NCBI RefSeq assembly: GCF_001270495.1
Contig: NZ_LGUR01000209.1
Coordinates: forward strand, 1-64,000
Direction of reading: 5' to 3'
Length of the DNA: 64,000 nt
Source: Streptomyces viridochromogenes
Lineage (GTDB): Bacteria > Actinomycetota > Actinomycetes > Streptomycetales > Streptomycetaceae
A program made the position numbers and the translations under genes. How positions within the stretch are numbered: the stretch's first letter is position 1; every line of letters starts with the position of its first letter. The notes under the pieces were generated by a model. It searched no databases and was not told the DNA's origin. It worked only from the letters and a program-made list of their open reading frames with translations. Of this stretch, positions 36,319 to 43,702 are shown piece by piece.

Positions 36319-37440
36319 TCAGTTCCGGGTGTATTTGGCCATCTTCGCCTCGTCTAGGGAGACGCCGAGTCCCGGTGCCCGCGGTGGCCTGAGCTCGCCG
36401 TTGGTGTAGGTGATGGGGTTCTCCACGAGGTCATCGGCGAGCAGCAGGGGTCCGAAAAGCTCTGACCCGGCGCTGATGCCGGGTGCGGCGCAGAACAGAT
36501 GCACGCTGGCGGCGGTGCCGATGGAACTTTCGATGGTGGTGCCGCCGTGACAGGGGATACCGGCGGCTTCGGCGATGGTGGTGATCCGCTGGACCGCGGA
36601 CAGGCCGCCGGACTTGGCCACCTTGACGGCGAAGACATCGGCGGCACCTTCTTGGGCCAGCCTGGCGGCGTCCTGGGGGGTCAGGAGGCTTTCGTCCGCC
36701 ATGAGGGGGATGGTCAGCTTCTGGGCGAGCCGGGCCATGGCGGCGGTGTTCCAGGCCGGTACGGGTTGTTCGATCATCTCGATCCCGGCGTCCTGCAGCT
36801 CCGGCAGCCAGCGCGTCGCGGCCAGTTCGTCCCACGTCCCGTTGAGGTCGACGCGCAGGCTGGTCCGGTTGGCCAGGGTCTTGGCCACGGTGGTGATGCG
36901 CCGTACGTCATCGGCCGGGTCCGCGCCCCCCATCTTGAGCTTGAAACTCTGGTGGGCGCCGGTGTCCAGTCTGTGTTCGATCTCTTCGATCACCACGTCG
37001 GCGGGCTCTGCGCCGAGGGCCCAGGTGACGGGTATGGCGTCGCGGCTGAGCCCGCCGAGGAGTTCGTACAGCGGTACGCCGAGTGCCTTGCCCCGCGCGT
37101 CCCACAGAGCCATCTCGACCGCGGCCTTGGCGAAGCGGGCACCGGCGAAGGTCCGGTCGAGGAGACGGGCGAGTTGTTCGACGCGGCTCGCGTCACGGCC
37201 GGTCAGCAGCGGGGCCAGGTAGCCGTCGATGAGGTTCTTGACACCCTCGATGGACTCCCCGCCCCACCAGGGGCCGCCGGGGACGACGGCCTCACCGATT
37301 CCCTCGATCCCGTCGGCCGTACGGATCCGGACGATCACGAAGCTCTGGTGGGTGATGCTGGTGACCGCGACCTTGTGGGGTCGGATCAACGGCACGTCGA
37401 GCAGGGTCGTCCGGACGGACTCGATCAGCAGAGAACTCAT
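36319..37440 (-). CDS. (Chloro)muconate cycloisomerase
   Basis: 373 aa, enolase superfamily. Active-site residues are all present: Lys167 and Lys169 (FKLKMGG), metal ligands Asp198 (DLNGTWD), Glu224 (MIEQPV) and Asp249 (MADES), and Lys273 (VKVAKSGG). It lactonises cis,cis-muconate or chloromuconate. The partner genes (maleylacetate reductase, no muconolactone isomerase) favour the chloromuconate type. The start at 37440 has GGAAGGG upstream; a longer frame from 37500 is unlikely. Confidence 0.88.
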   Translation of the reverse strand: MSSLLIESVRTTLLDVPLIRPHKVAVTSITHQSFVIVRIRTADGIEGIGEAVVPGGPWWGGESIEGVKNLIDGYLAPLLTGRDASRVEQLARLLDRTFAGARFAKAAVEMALWDARGKALGVPLYELLGGLSRDAIPVTWALGAEPADVVIEEIEHRLDTGAHQSFKLKMGGADPADDVRRITTVAKTLANRTSLRVDLNGTWDELAATRWLPELQDAGIEMIEQPVPAWNTAAMARLAQKLTIPLMADESLLTPQDAARLAQEGAADVFAVKVAKSGGLSAVQRITTIAEAAGIPCHGGTTIESSIGTAASVHLFCAAPGISAGSELFGPLLLADDLVENPITYTNGELRPPRAPGLGVSLDEAKMAKYTRN

Positions 37441-37506
37441 GGGTTCCCTTCCTTCGTAGGGAGTCCCCTGCGCGGTGCGCGGGGCGTGGGCGTGGTGCAC
37501 CCCCGG

Positions 37507-38262
37507 TTACCGGCGCGGCTCCAGCACGAAGTCGTAACGCGCCTCGTAGCCGCTGTCGGTCCGCTCCAACTCGACGATCAGGCCGTCGCGGACGGCGCTG
37601 GCGACATCGCTGCCGAGGTAGTCCCCGTCCTTGAAGTAGAGCTGGGAGGTGAGTTCGCGGAACCCGTCGGCGCGCACCTTCAGGTGCAGGTGGGCGGGGC
37701 GGAAGAAGTGCCGGCCCAGCCCGTTCAGGACCCGGCCGGTCGGTCCCCCCTTGGGGATCTCATAGGGCGGCGGCACGATCGTGGTGACCTCGAACGAACC
37801 GTCCTCGGCGGTGGTGAAGCGTCCCCGGAGGTTCCAGTCGGGGATGTCGGGGTGGATGTTGGAGTACAGGCCGTCGGCGTCCGCTTGCCACATGTCGAGC
37901 TCGGCGCCGGCCAGCACGGTGTTGTCGGGGGTGCGGACGATGCCTCGGAAGACCAGGGTGTCGCCCTTCTCGGCGGGTCGCTGCGGCAAGACGTGCGGGG
38001 CCTGGAGCAGCGGTGCTCCCTCCAGGTAGAACGGCCCCTCGATGGCGGCCATGCTGCCTTCCAGGTCGGCGTTGTCCACGTCGGTGGCCCCGGCCTCGAA
38101 GAACACGTCGAAGAGCAGCGACTCCTCCCCGGCCTTGATGCTGTCGATGATCAGGTCGGTCGCCTGCCGGTACTCGCTATGGGTGACACCGTGCTTGCGG
38201 ATGAAGTCGAGGAGCGTTCGTTCGAGATCCTCGACCACCTCGACGAATCGGGAGTTGCTCAT
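37507..38262 (-). CDS. Intradiol dioxygenase, chlorocatechol 1,2-dioxygenase-like
   Basis: 251 aa, the short length typical of chlorocatechol rather than catechol dioxygenases (about 250-260 versus 280-310). Ferric-iron ligands are Tyr133 (DGLYS), Tyr167 (PPPYEIP), His191 and His193 (RPAHLHLKV). AIEGPFYLEGAP and LRGRFTTAEDGSF are family motifs. It cleaves catechols between the hydroxyls to muconates. First gene of the leftward operon, divergent from the IclR gene. A hydroxyquinol dioxygenase is the main alternative, but the adjacent cycloisomerase argues against it. Confidence 0.88.
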   Translation of the reverse strand: MSNSRFVEVVEDLERTLLDFIRKHGVTHSEYRQATDLIIDSIKAGEESLLFDVFFEAGATDVDNADLEGSMAAIEGPFYLEGAPLLQAPHVLPQRPAEKGDTLVFRGIVRTPDNTVLAGAELDMWQADADGLYSNIHPDIPDWNLRGRFTTAEDGSFEVTTIVPPPYEIPKGGPTGRVLNGLGRHFFRPAHLHLKVRADGFRELTSQLYFKDGDYLGSDVASAVRDGLIVELERTDSGYEARYDFVLEPRR

Positions 38263-38440
38263 GGTGGGCCCTTCTGCGTGGGAGGGGAAAGAAGTGCGCG
38301 GGGGCTGGTGCGCTGCTGGAGCCTGTCGATCCTGGGGACGCCGTCGGGACGATCCGCTCGAGGCGGGTGCGCAACTCGCGTGCGCGGGTGGCCACTGTCG
38401 TCGGTTTCCTTCGTCGCATTGCAGAACACACCTTCCGTGT

Positions 38441-38475
38441 GTACGCTAGGCGGACAGATAATCCGCTGTGCGTAC
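38441..38475. promoter_or_regulatory. Imperfect palindrome between dioxygenase and IclR genes
   Basis: Outer arms GTACGC (38441-38446) and GCGTAC (38470-38475), inner arms CGGA (38451-38454) and TCCG (38462-38465), symmetric about 38458. It lies in the divergent promoter region of the intradiol operon and its likely regulator, the expected place for an IclR-type operator. Confidence 0.6.
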
Positions 38476-38524
38476 GTACAAGCTCAGTGGAAGGCCTGTC
38501 ACCATCGACTGTCAAGGGGGTCCG

Positions 38525-39319
38525 ATGCGGAAGCCGGATGAGGAGAGGGATCTGATCCGGGCGTTGTCCCGGGGCCTTGACATGATCCTGGCCTTCTCTC
38601 ACCATCGAGTGCGCATGACGCTCACCGAGGCGGCGGAAGCCACCGGGTTGAGCCGACCCACCGCCCGGCGGATCCTGCTGACCCTGCAGGACCAGGGCTA
38701 TGTGCGCACCGACGGCAAGACCTTCGCGCTCACCCCGCGCGTACTGGCGCTCGGATACGCCTACCTCAGCTCGCTGAACCTCACCGAGATCACCCAGCCC
38801 TTCATGGAACGCGTTGTGCAGGCCACGGGGGAGGGCTGCTCTCTGGCGACCCTCGACGACACCGACGTGGTGTACGTGACCCGGGTTCCCACCCACCGGG
38901 TCACCAGCATCACTTTGGCGACCGGTACCAGGCTGCCCGCCCACGCCACGTCCCTCGGACACGTCCTGCTGGCCGACCTCACCACCGCCGAACTCGACCG
39001 TTACCTGTCCCGCGCAGACCTGCGCCCACTCACCGCACGCACCATCCGAACCCCCGCCGAACTCATCGAACGCCTGAACCTGGTCCGCGAACAGGGCTGG
39101 GCCATGGTCGACCAGGAACTTGAGGAAGGCCTGCGCTCGATCGCCGCACCGGTGCGTGACGCCAACGGGCGGGTGATCGCGGCCATGGGCCTGTCGTCCC
39201 TCATCGCCACCACCGACGCGGACGCCGTGCGGGAGCAACTGCTGCCACCACTGCTGACCGCCACGAACGGCGTCAGCACCGAACTCGGCGCCGGACTCAA
39301 CCGGATGGGGGAGCGCTGA
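38525..39319 (+). CDS. IclR-family regulator (PcaR/CatR-like)
   Basis: 264 aa. N-terminal winged helix (RALSRGLDMILAFS; EAAEATGLSRPTARRILLTL at about residues 37-56), then the IclR effector domain (EGCSLATLDDTDVVYVTRVP through GRVIAAMGLSS). The PcaR/PobR branch is typical for 3-oxoadipate pathway control. ATG 38525 with AGGGGG upstream is preferred over ATG 38468, which lies inside the palindromic operator. Divergent from the dioxygenase operon, its likely target. Confidence 0.9.
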   Translation: MRKPDEERDLIRALSRGLDMILAFSHHRVRMTLTEAAEATGLSRPTARRILLTLQDQGYVRTDGKTFALTPRVLALGYAYLSSLNLTEITQPFMERVVQATGEGCSLATLDDTDVVYVTRVPTHRVTSITLATGTRLPAHATSLGHVLLADLTTAELDRYLSRADLRPLTARTIRTPAELIERLNLVREQGWAMVDQELEEGLRSIAAPVRDANGRVIAAMGLSSLIATTDADAVREQLLPPLLTATNGVSTELGAGLNRMGER

Positions 39320-39369
39320 GCCGACTGTGAGGCGAGCCATGGGACAGGCGCCGACAGAAGGAATCATCC

Positions 39370-40413
39370 ATGCCCGACACCGACGATCACCATCCGGCCG
39401 TGAACAACAGCGCCTTCCGCGGCTTTCCCAGCTATGCCGAACTGCGTAGCCGTACTGACGCCCCCGCCGGCTCGGCCTGGGGCGTGTTCGGCTCCGACGA
39501 CGAACTCGGCACACTCAACCACCTCACCCCCGAGCGCGTCCGGGCCGCGGCCGGCCTGGTGCGGACCGGTGAAGTCATCACGCTGGACCACCCTCTTGAC
39601 GCCTTCACGCCGCCGCTGGTCCCCACCCGCAAGCCGGTGCGGCACACCCTGTTCGCCAACAACCCGTGTCACCGCGACGAGTACCTCGACAGCTTCTACA
39701 CCCAGTCCAGCAGCCAGCTCGACGGCTTTCGGCACATCGGCCACCCCGAGGCCGGCTTCTACAACGGGGCCGACCCCGCCCGCTTCGTCGAGGGAGAACC
39801 GTTCCTGGGGATCAACCGCTTCACCGAGCACGGCATCGTGGGGCGTGGCGTGCTGATCGACGTCGACCGCTACCTCAAAGACCGCGGCAGTCCCATCGAC
39901 CACGCTGCCGGCGAGGCCATTCCCATCACCGCGGTCGCGGAAGCGACAAGGGCGCAGGGCACCGAGCTGCGCGTCGGTGACATCCTCATGATCCGCACCG
40001 GTTGGGCTCACTACCACCTGCACCAGCGCAGCCTTGAAGAGCGGCGGAGCGCCGGTCCGATCAGGGCGTCCGGGCTGGAGGCCGGCCATGACACGGTGGA
40101 ATGGCTGTGGGACAACCGGTTCTCGGTCGTAGCCACCGACAACTTCGCCGTCGAGGCCTGGCCGGCCCCACCGACGTCCCCTTTCGTCACCGACTCCGAA
40201 CGTCGCGGCGACATCGCCCGAGACGGGCACACCGGCCTGATGCACCGCGTGCTCATCCCCCTCCTGGGCATGGTCCTCGGCGAGCTCTGGGACCTGGACG
40301 CCCTCGCCACCCGCTGCGCCGCAGACGGCCGCTGGGACTGCATGGTGGTCTGCGCACCGCTGCACCTCACGGGTGGTGCGGGATCACCCAGCAACACGGT
40401 GGCCATTAGATAG
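39370..40413 (+). CDS. Cyclase-family (kynurenine-formamidase-like) metal hydrolase
   Basis: 347 aa, longer branch of the cyclase family. The usual HxGTHxDxPxH metal motif appears in its variant form SSSQLDGFRHIGH with a following YNGA. Other traits are GEAIPITAVAEA, GDILMIRTGW and NFAVEAWP. These Mn/Zn enzymes hydrolyse amides or lactones. It follows the IclR gene by 50 bp, so it may act on a ring-cleavage lactone or on an amide intermediate of indole breakdown. The substrate is not shown by sequence. Confidence 0.8.
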   Translation: MPDTDDHHPAVNNSAFRGFPSYAELRSRTDAPAGSAWGVFGSDDELGTLNHLTPERVRAAAGLVRTGEVITLDHPLDAFTPPLVPTRKPVRHTLFANNPCHRDEYLDSFYTQSSSQLDGFRHIGHPEAGFYNGADPARFVEGEPFLGINRFTEHGIVGRGVLIDVDRYLKDRGSPIDHAAGEAIPITAVAEATRAQGTELRVGDILMIRTGWAHYHLHQRSLEERRSAGPIRASGLEAGHDTVEWLWDNRFSVVATDNFAVEAWPAPPTSPFVTDSERRGDIARDGHTGLMHRVLIPLLGMVLGELWDLDALATRCAADGRWDCMVVCAPLHLTGGAGSPSNTVAIR

Positions 40414-40439
40414 GAGACCTTCTGCGACACCGCCCGCGG

Positions 40440-40789
40440 ACCACAGCCGAGGAACGCGTCCGCGCCGCGGAGGCCACTGGCCTGAGTGCCCCTCCGCTGC
40501 CTGACGGCGTCCAGAACCGGATCTGGCTGGATAAGTCCGAGCGCAGCACCGTCGAGGCACGCGCCTGCCTCGACGACCTGCGGCGCGCCGCAGATCAGGA
40601 CACGAACCTGATGGATCCGCTCGTCGCCTGCGCCAACGCGTAATGCACGGTCGGTGAGATGGCCGACGCATCCCGGCCTCGGACGTGGCGCGGCTGCGGG
40701 AGGCCGGGGCTGCCGGGGTGTTTCCCACAGGCACCCCGCTCGACGTGATCGTCGCGGACATCCGCACCCTGACAGTCCCGGAGGGCTGA
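40440..40789 (+). pseudogene. Methylmalonyl-CoA mutase-like remnants
   Basis: First piece: ERSTVEARACLDDLRRAADQ, NLMDPLVACANA, stop (TAA), CTVGEMADA, resembling the segment ahead of the B12 domain, where Tyr is expected at the stop. Second piece from 40670: IPASDVARLREAGAAGVFP, GTPLDVIVADIR, the end of a cobalamin-binding domain. Most of the B12 domain between them is missing. A short frame from 40791 (RVGVMSGPERGDAAHKA) may be part of the next lost gene. Confidence 0.55.
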
Positions 40790-41008
40790 CATGCGAGTCG
40801 GAGTGATGAGCGGCCCCGAACGGGGCGACGCCGCGCACAAAGCCGCCCGCATGGTTCGACGACGCCCGGTGGGCCGAGGAGCCCCGCAACGCCCACTTGG
40901 AGTTCCGTAGAGCACCCCTCCGCCCTCGGGGCAGAAGCCGGTGAGCTGACCCCGGTTTCGTGGAGTCCCCGGACTGTCCCGAGTTGGGTGGAGTCGAGTT
41001 GCTTGGTT
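40790..41008. other. Junction between mutase remnant and IS3 remnant
   Basis: Contains a short decayed frame and, near 40950, TGAGCTGACCCCGG, resembling the terminal inverted repeat of IS3-type elements, followed by the end of the IS3 transposase gene on the minus strand. Confidence 0.45.
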
Positions 41009-41350
41009 TCAGGCTACTGGTGGGGTGCGGAGTTCGTACTCCACCGGGCTGAGCATGCCCAGTGCGGAGTGCCTGCGCTGACGGTTGTGGAAGATCTCCA
41101 GGTACTCGAACAGGGCGGTGGACAGCTCCAGGCGGGTCCGCCACCGGTGGCGGTCGAGCAGTTCGACCTGGACCCGGGCCCAGAAGGACTCCATCATCGC
41201 GTTGTCCACGCAGTCCCCGATCGAGCCCATCGAAGGCAGCAGGCCAGAGGCCCTCGCGCGCTGGGTGAACGCCCAAGACCCGAACTGCACTCCGTGATCG
41301 GAGTGGATGATGGTGCCGCCCGGTCGCGGGGAGCGGTTGCCGATGGTCAT
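41009..41350 (-). mobile_element. IS3-family OrfB transposase, C-terminal part
   Basis: Integrase core with its second Asp in HSDHGVQFGSWAF and the Glu in DNAMMESFWARVQVE, ending YLEIFHNRQRRHSALGMLSP. The first Asp and OrfA are missing, and upstream sequence is broken at about 41365 by another remnant. Confidence 0.88.
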
Positions 41351-41362
41351 GGCCAGGGCGTC

Positions 41363-41438
41363 TCATGATCCTTTTGGTGTGGGTGGTGACGTCTTCGGTG
41401 CGGCCGTTGTGGTAGGGCAAGGTGAGGCCGGCGTTCAC
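41363..41438 (-). mobile_element. ISL3-family transposase fragment
   Basis: Reads GLTLPYHNGRTEDVTTHTKR followed by IMR, the conserved C-terminal motif (PYHNGRTEGVNTKTKRIMR type) of ISL3 transposases. Only about 25 codons remain, truncated by the IS3 remnant. Confidence 0.7.
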
Positions 41439-41492
41439 GGCGGGCTCGACGACGTATCGCGGTGCGCGAGCTGAACGGTCTTGAGTCCCCGC

Positions 41493-42914
41493 TCAGTTCC
41501 AAGCGGTGAGTAGGTCTTCCGGGGTGAGGGTGGTGATTCCTTCCGCGGTGCAGCCGCTGCGGGCGACCGCGAGCAGGGGGGTGTCGTCGTCGGCCCCGGG
41601 AAGCTGGGAGCGATGGGTGATCAGGCGGGCCAGGTCGCGCTGGTCGAAGGGCTTGTTCTCAAGCCATTTGATGGATCCGGTGAAGGTGATCTTCTTTGCG
41701 ATGGGGGAGCGGTCGGCGCCGATGAGGTCGATCTCCGGGTCGTTGGTGCGGGTCCAGTAGCCTCCGACGGCGCCGGTGCCCTCGGGGAGCCAGTCGTCGG
41801 TCAGGCGCCAGAGGGCTTCGCGGATGACGGGTTCGATGGCGCGCCCGCGCCAGGATGTCCAGCTGGTTCGGATGGAGTCGAGAACCCGGTCGCCGCGGCC
41901 GCGTTCGACGGCGGGGATGCCGGGGCCGATGAAGGAGAGCCAGAACCGCAGGTAGGGGTCGTCGATGCGGTAGCGCGTCTCGCGGCTCGGCTTGGTGGAC
42001 AGGGGGAGTTCGGCGGCGACCATGCGGCGGCCGGTGAGGAGTTCCAGGGAGCGTTTGACGGAGCCTGGGTGGAGGCCGCCGGCGGCTCGGCCGATGAGTG
42101 TGAAGGTGCGTTCGCCGTGGCCGATGGCGCTGAGGACGGTGCGGGCTTGCGCTTCGGTGGGGAATTCGGCGGCCAGGGTGCGTTCGCCGCTGACGAGGAG
42201 TGCGGAGGTGGGCCGGGTGAGAGCCTGTTCGAGGTAGTCCCACAGGCCGGCGCCGTGGGGCCATTCCTCCAGGATCAGGGGAAGGCCGCCCGTGATGAGG
42301 TGAGCGTCGAAGGCGTCGGCCGAGGCCAGGTCGAGCATGGAGGCGACGTCGTGGGGGGTGAGAGCGGGGACGACCATCTCGGTGCCACGCTGATAGAAGG
42401 GGCGTCCGTAGGTGTTGAGCTGTTCCATCATGGCGATGTCCGAACCGATGAGGATCAGCAGGACCGGGAGTTTGGACAGGGTCCGGTCGAAGGACTTCTG
42501 CAAGGCTCCCTCGAAGCTGGCGTCCTCACGCACGAGATAGGGCATCTCATCGAGTACGACAATGCTGGGTGCGTCGGAGGGGAGAGCGGTGGCGAGCAGG
42601 CTTAGGGCCGCATCCCAGCTCTGTGGTGTGGCGAAGTCCGAGAAGCGGCTGGCGTCAGGCAGGGTGGACGCGGCCAATTCGGCTGTGAAGCCCGCCAGGT
42701 CCTCGTCTCGGGAGCCGCCGATGGCGGTGAAGAAGACGTGCGGAAGCCCTGCTCGTTCCAGGAACTCTTCTACGAGCCGCGACTTGCCTACCCTTCGGCG
42801 CCCGCGGATCAGGACGGCGCGGCCCGGTCGTCCGACTCTGCTGCCCGCCTGCACCGTGCGCAGCAGGTCTCGCAAGAGGCCGAGTTCGGTCCGGCGCCCG
42901 ATGAAGCCGTTCAC
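41493..42914 (-). CDS. AAA ATPase with DUF234-type C-terminal domain
   Basis: 473 aa. Walker A GRRRVGKSRL (about residues 38-47), Walker B SIVVLDEMPYL, sensor segment LILIGSD. A winged-helix follows, then a C-terminal PD-(D/E)xK-like region (WRGRAIEPVIREAL; DPEIDLIGADRSPI with Lys in IKWLENKPFD). Such DEXX-box ATPases are widespread orphans of unknown role. GTG start with GAGGAG upstream, and an inverted repeat in the promoter. It lies inside the island between IS remnants and the right boundary. Confidence 0.85.
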   Translation of the reverse strand: MNGFIGRRTELGLLRDLLRTVQAGSRVGRPGRAVLIRGRRRVGKSRLVEEFLERAGLPHVFFTAIGGSRDEDLAGFTAELAASTLPDASRFSDFATPQSWDAALSLLATALPSDAPSIVVLDEMPYLVREDASFEGALQKSFDRTLSKLPVLLILIGSDIAMMEQLNTYGRPFYQRGTEMVVPALTPHDVASMLDLASADAFDAHLITGGLPLILEEWPHGAGLWDYLEQALTRPTSALLVSGERTLAAEFPTEAQARTVLSAIGHGERTFTLIGRAAGGLHPGSVKRSLELLTGRRMVAAELPLSTKPSRETRYRIDDPYLRFWLSFIGPGIPAVERGRGDRVLDSIRTSWTSWRGRAIEPVIREALWRLTDDWLPEGTGAVGGYWTRTNDPEIDLIGADRSPIAKKITFTGSIKWLENKPFDQRDLARLITHRSQLPGADDDTPLLAVARSGCTAEGITTLTPEDLLTAWN

Positions 42915-42933
42915 GATGCACTCTCCTCGACAT

Positions 42934-42953
42934 GACTATCCTCAATGATAGTC
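42934..42953. promoter_or_regulatory. Inverted repeat upstream of the ATPase gene
   Basis: GACTATC, spacer CTCAAT, GATAGTC: 7-bp arms located 20 bases before the GTG start. Relatively AT-rich compared with surroundings, so it may be an operator overlapping the promoter. Confidence 0.5.
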
Positions 42954-43269
42954 TCATCGGTGAGAGTAACTCGCTATCCGGTGCCTCTGCCGGTGCGAAG
43001 CCCACGCACTACGGCGGGCCGGCTCGGAGTGGGAAGGCTCGCCTGACAGTGAGGATGACCATGGCATCGCCCGGAGGTCTGACTCTTCAGGAGCGTCGCG
43101 GCTTCGCGTCCATGCAAGCCATCGGTGCGGCAGGCTGAGGAATGCTGCGGGACTGCTCTCCGAGCTGCGTCGCTTCCCGCAGCCCCGGCGGTGGGCCGAC
43201 TGCGCTCTCCCTCCCGAATGCGGTCGGCCCTCGTTCCGGATCAGGTGTCGGCCGGCTGGGCGGCCAGCC
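42954..43269. other. Stretch without a recognisable gene
   Basis: Open frames here have no motifs and shift composition. It precedes the MazG remnant and may hold its lost 5' part. Confidence 0.5.
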
Positions 43270-43582
43270 CGTGTCCTCAAGATCGGGGAGGAGTATAGAG
43301 AGGCGGCGGAGGTCATCACTGGCGCCCTCGGCGCCAACCCGCTCAAGGGCAACAGCCACCTGGCAGGACGTCGAGAAGGAGTTCGGCGACGTCATCGTGG
43401 CCGCCGCGCTGGCGCTGCCCAGGGGCAGCCCGGACCCACAGAAGGCCTTCCCCGACCGCGTCCGGGCCCTCCTGGACCGCCTTGACCTGAGCGGACCCGC
43501 TCCACCCTCTGCACGGAAGGGCCCGCACGGCAGTGCGGGCCCTTCCGTGTCATCCCCTACTTTGCGGACGCACACGTCCTAG
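43270..43582 (+). pseudogene. MazG-like pyrophosphohydrolase, truncated and frameshifted
   Basis: Reads RVLKIGEEYREAAEVITGAL, then GANPLKGNSH, then in the next frame TWQDVEKEFGDVIVAAALAL. The join falls at a CAC repeat near 43360 where two bases (one CA unit) seem lost. The EExxE metal motif (EEYREAAE) and ExxD (EFGD) are visible. The N-terminal helix is missing. After LLDRLDLS the frame runs through the terminator hairpin, so the natural stop is also gone. Confidence 0.65.
43512..43549. terminator. Strong hairpin, 17-bp stem
   Basis: Perfect complementarity between 43512-43528 and 43533-43549 around loop GGCA (core GGAAGGGCCCGCAC). Rho-independent type, and would serve transcription from the left. 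Confidence 0.8.
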
Positions 43583-43604
43583 TGGGGCGTATCCCGCCTC
43601 CCCG

Positions 43605-43637
43605 GTGGGAGATGAGTGGGAGACAAGTGGGAGATGA
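43605..43637. repeat. Three 11-bp tandem repeats next to the right boundary
   Basis: GTGGGAGATGA (43605-43615), GTGGGAGACAA (43616-43626), GTGGGAGATGA (43627-43637). They lie 110-145 bases inside the right copy of the uppP repeat, a distance at which integrase arm-type sites often occur. An imperfect repeat (GCGCTAG...CTAG...GCGC) follows at about 43661-43685. Confidence 0.7.
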
Positions 43638-43702
43638 TCATGGCGGAGTGGTGCAGTCAGGCGCTAGAAAATGCTAGATAGCGCTACCTGTGCGGCCCTG
43701 GT

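Noticed and set aside
37507..38262. Hydroxyquinol 1,2-dioxygenase
   Set aside because: Possible because of the maleylacetate reductase, but a hydroxyquinol route needs no cycloisomerase, and the short length fits chlorocatechol dioxygenases better. Not fully excluded.
36499..38541. 680-codon plus-strand frame across the lower-pathway operon
   Set aside because: Entirely antisense to the dioxygenase and cycloisomerase, whose active-site residues are all present on the minus strand.
8503..41438. Intact insertion sequence able to move the island
   Set aside because: All transposase genes seen (IS110, IS5-like, IS3, IS256, ISL3) lack catalytic parts.
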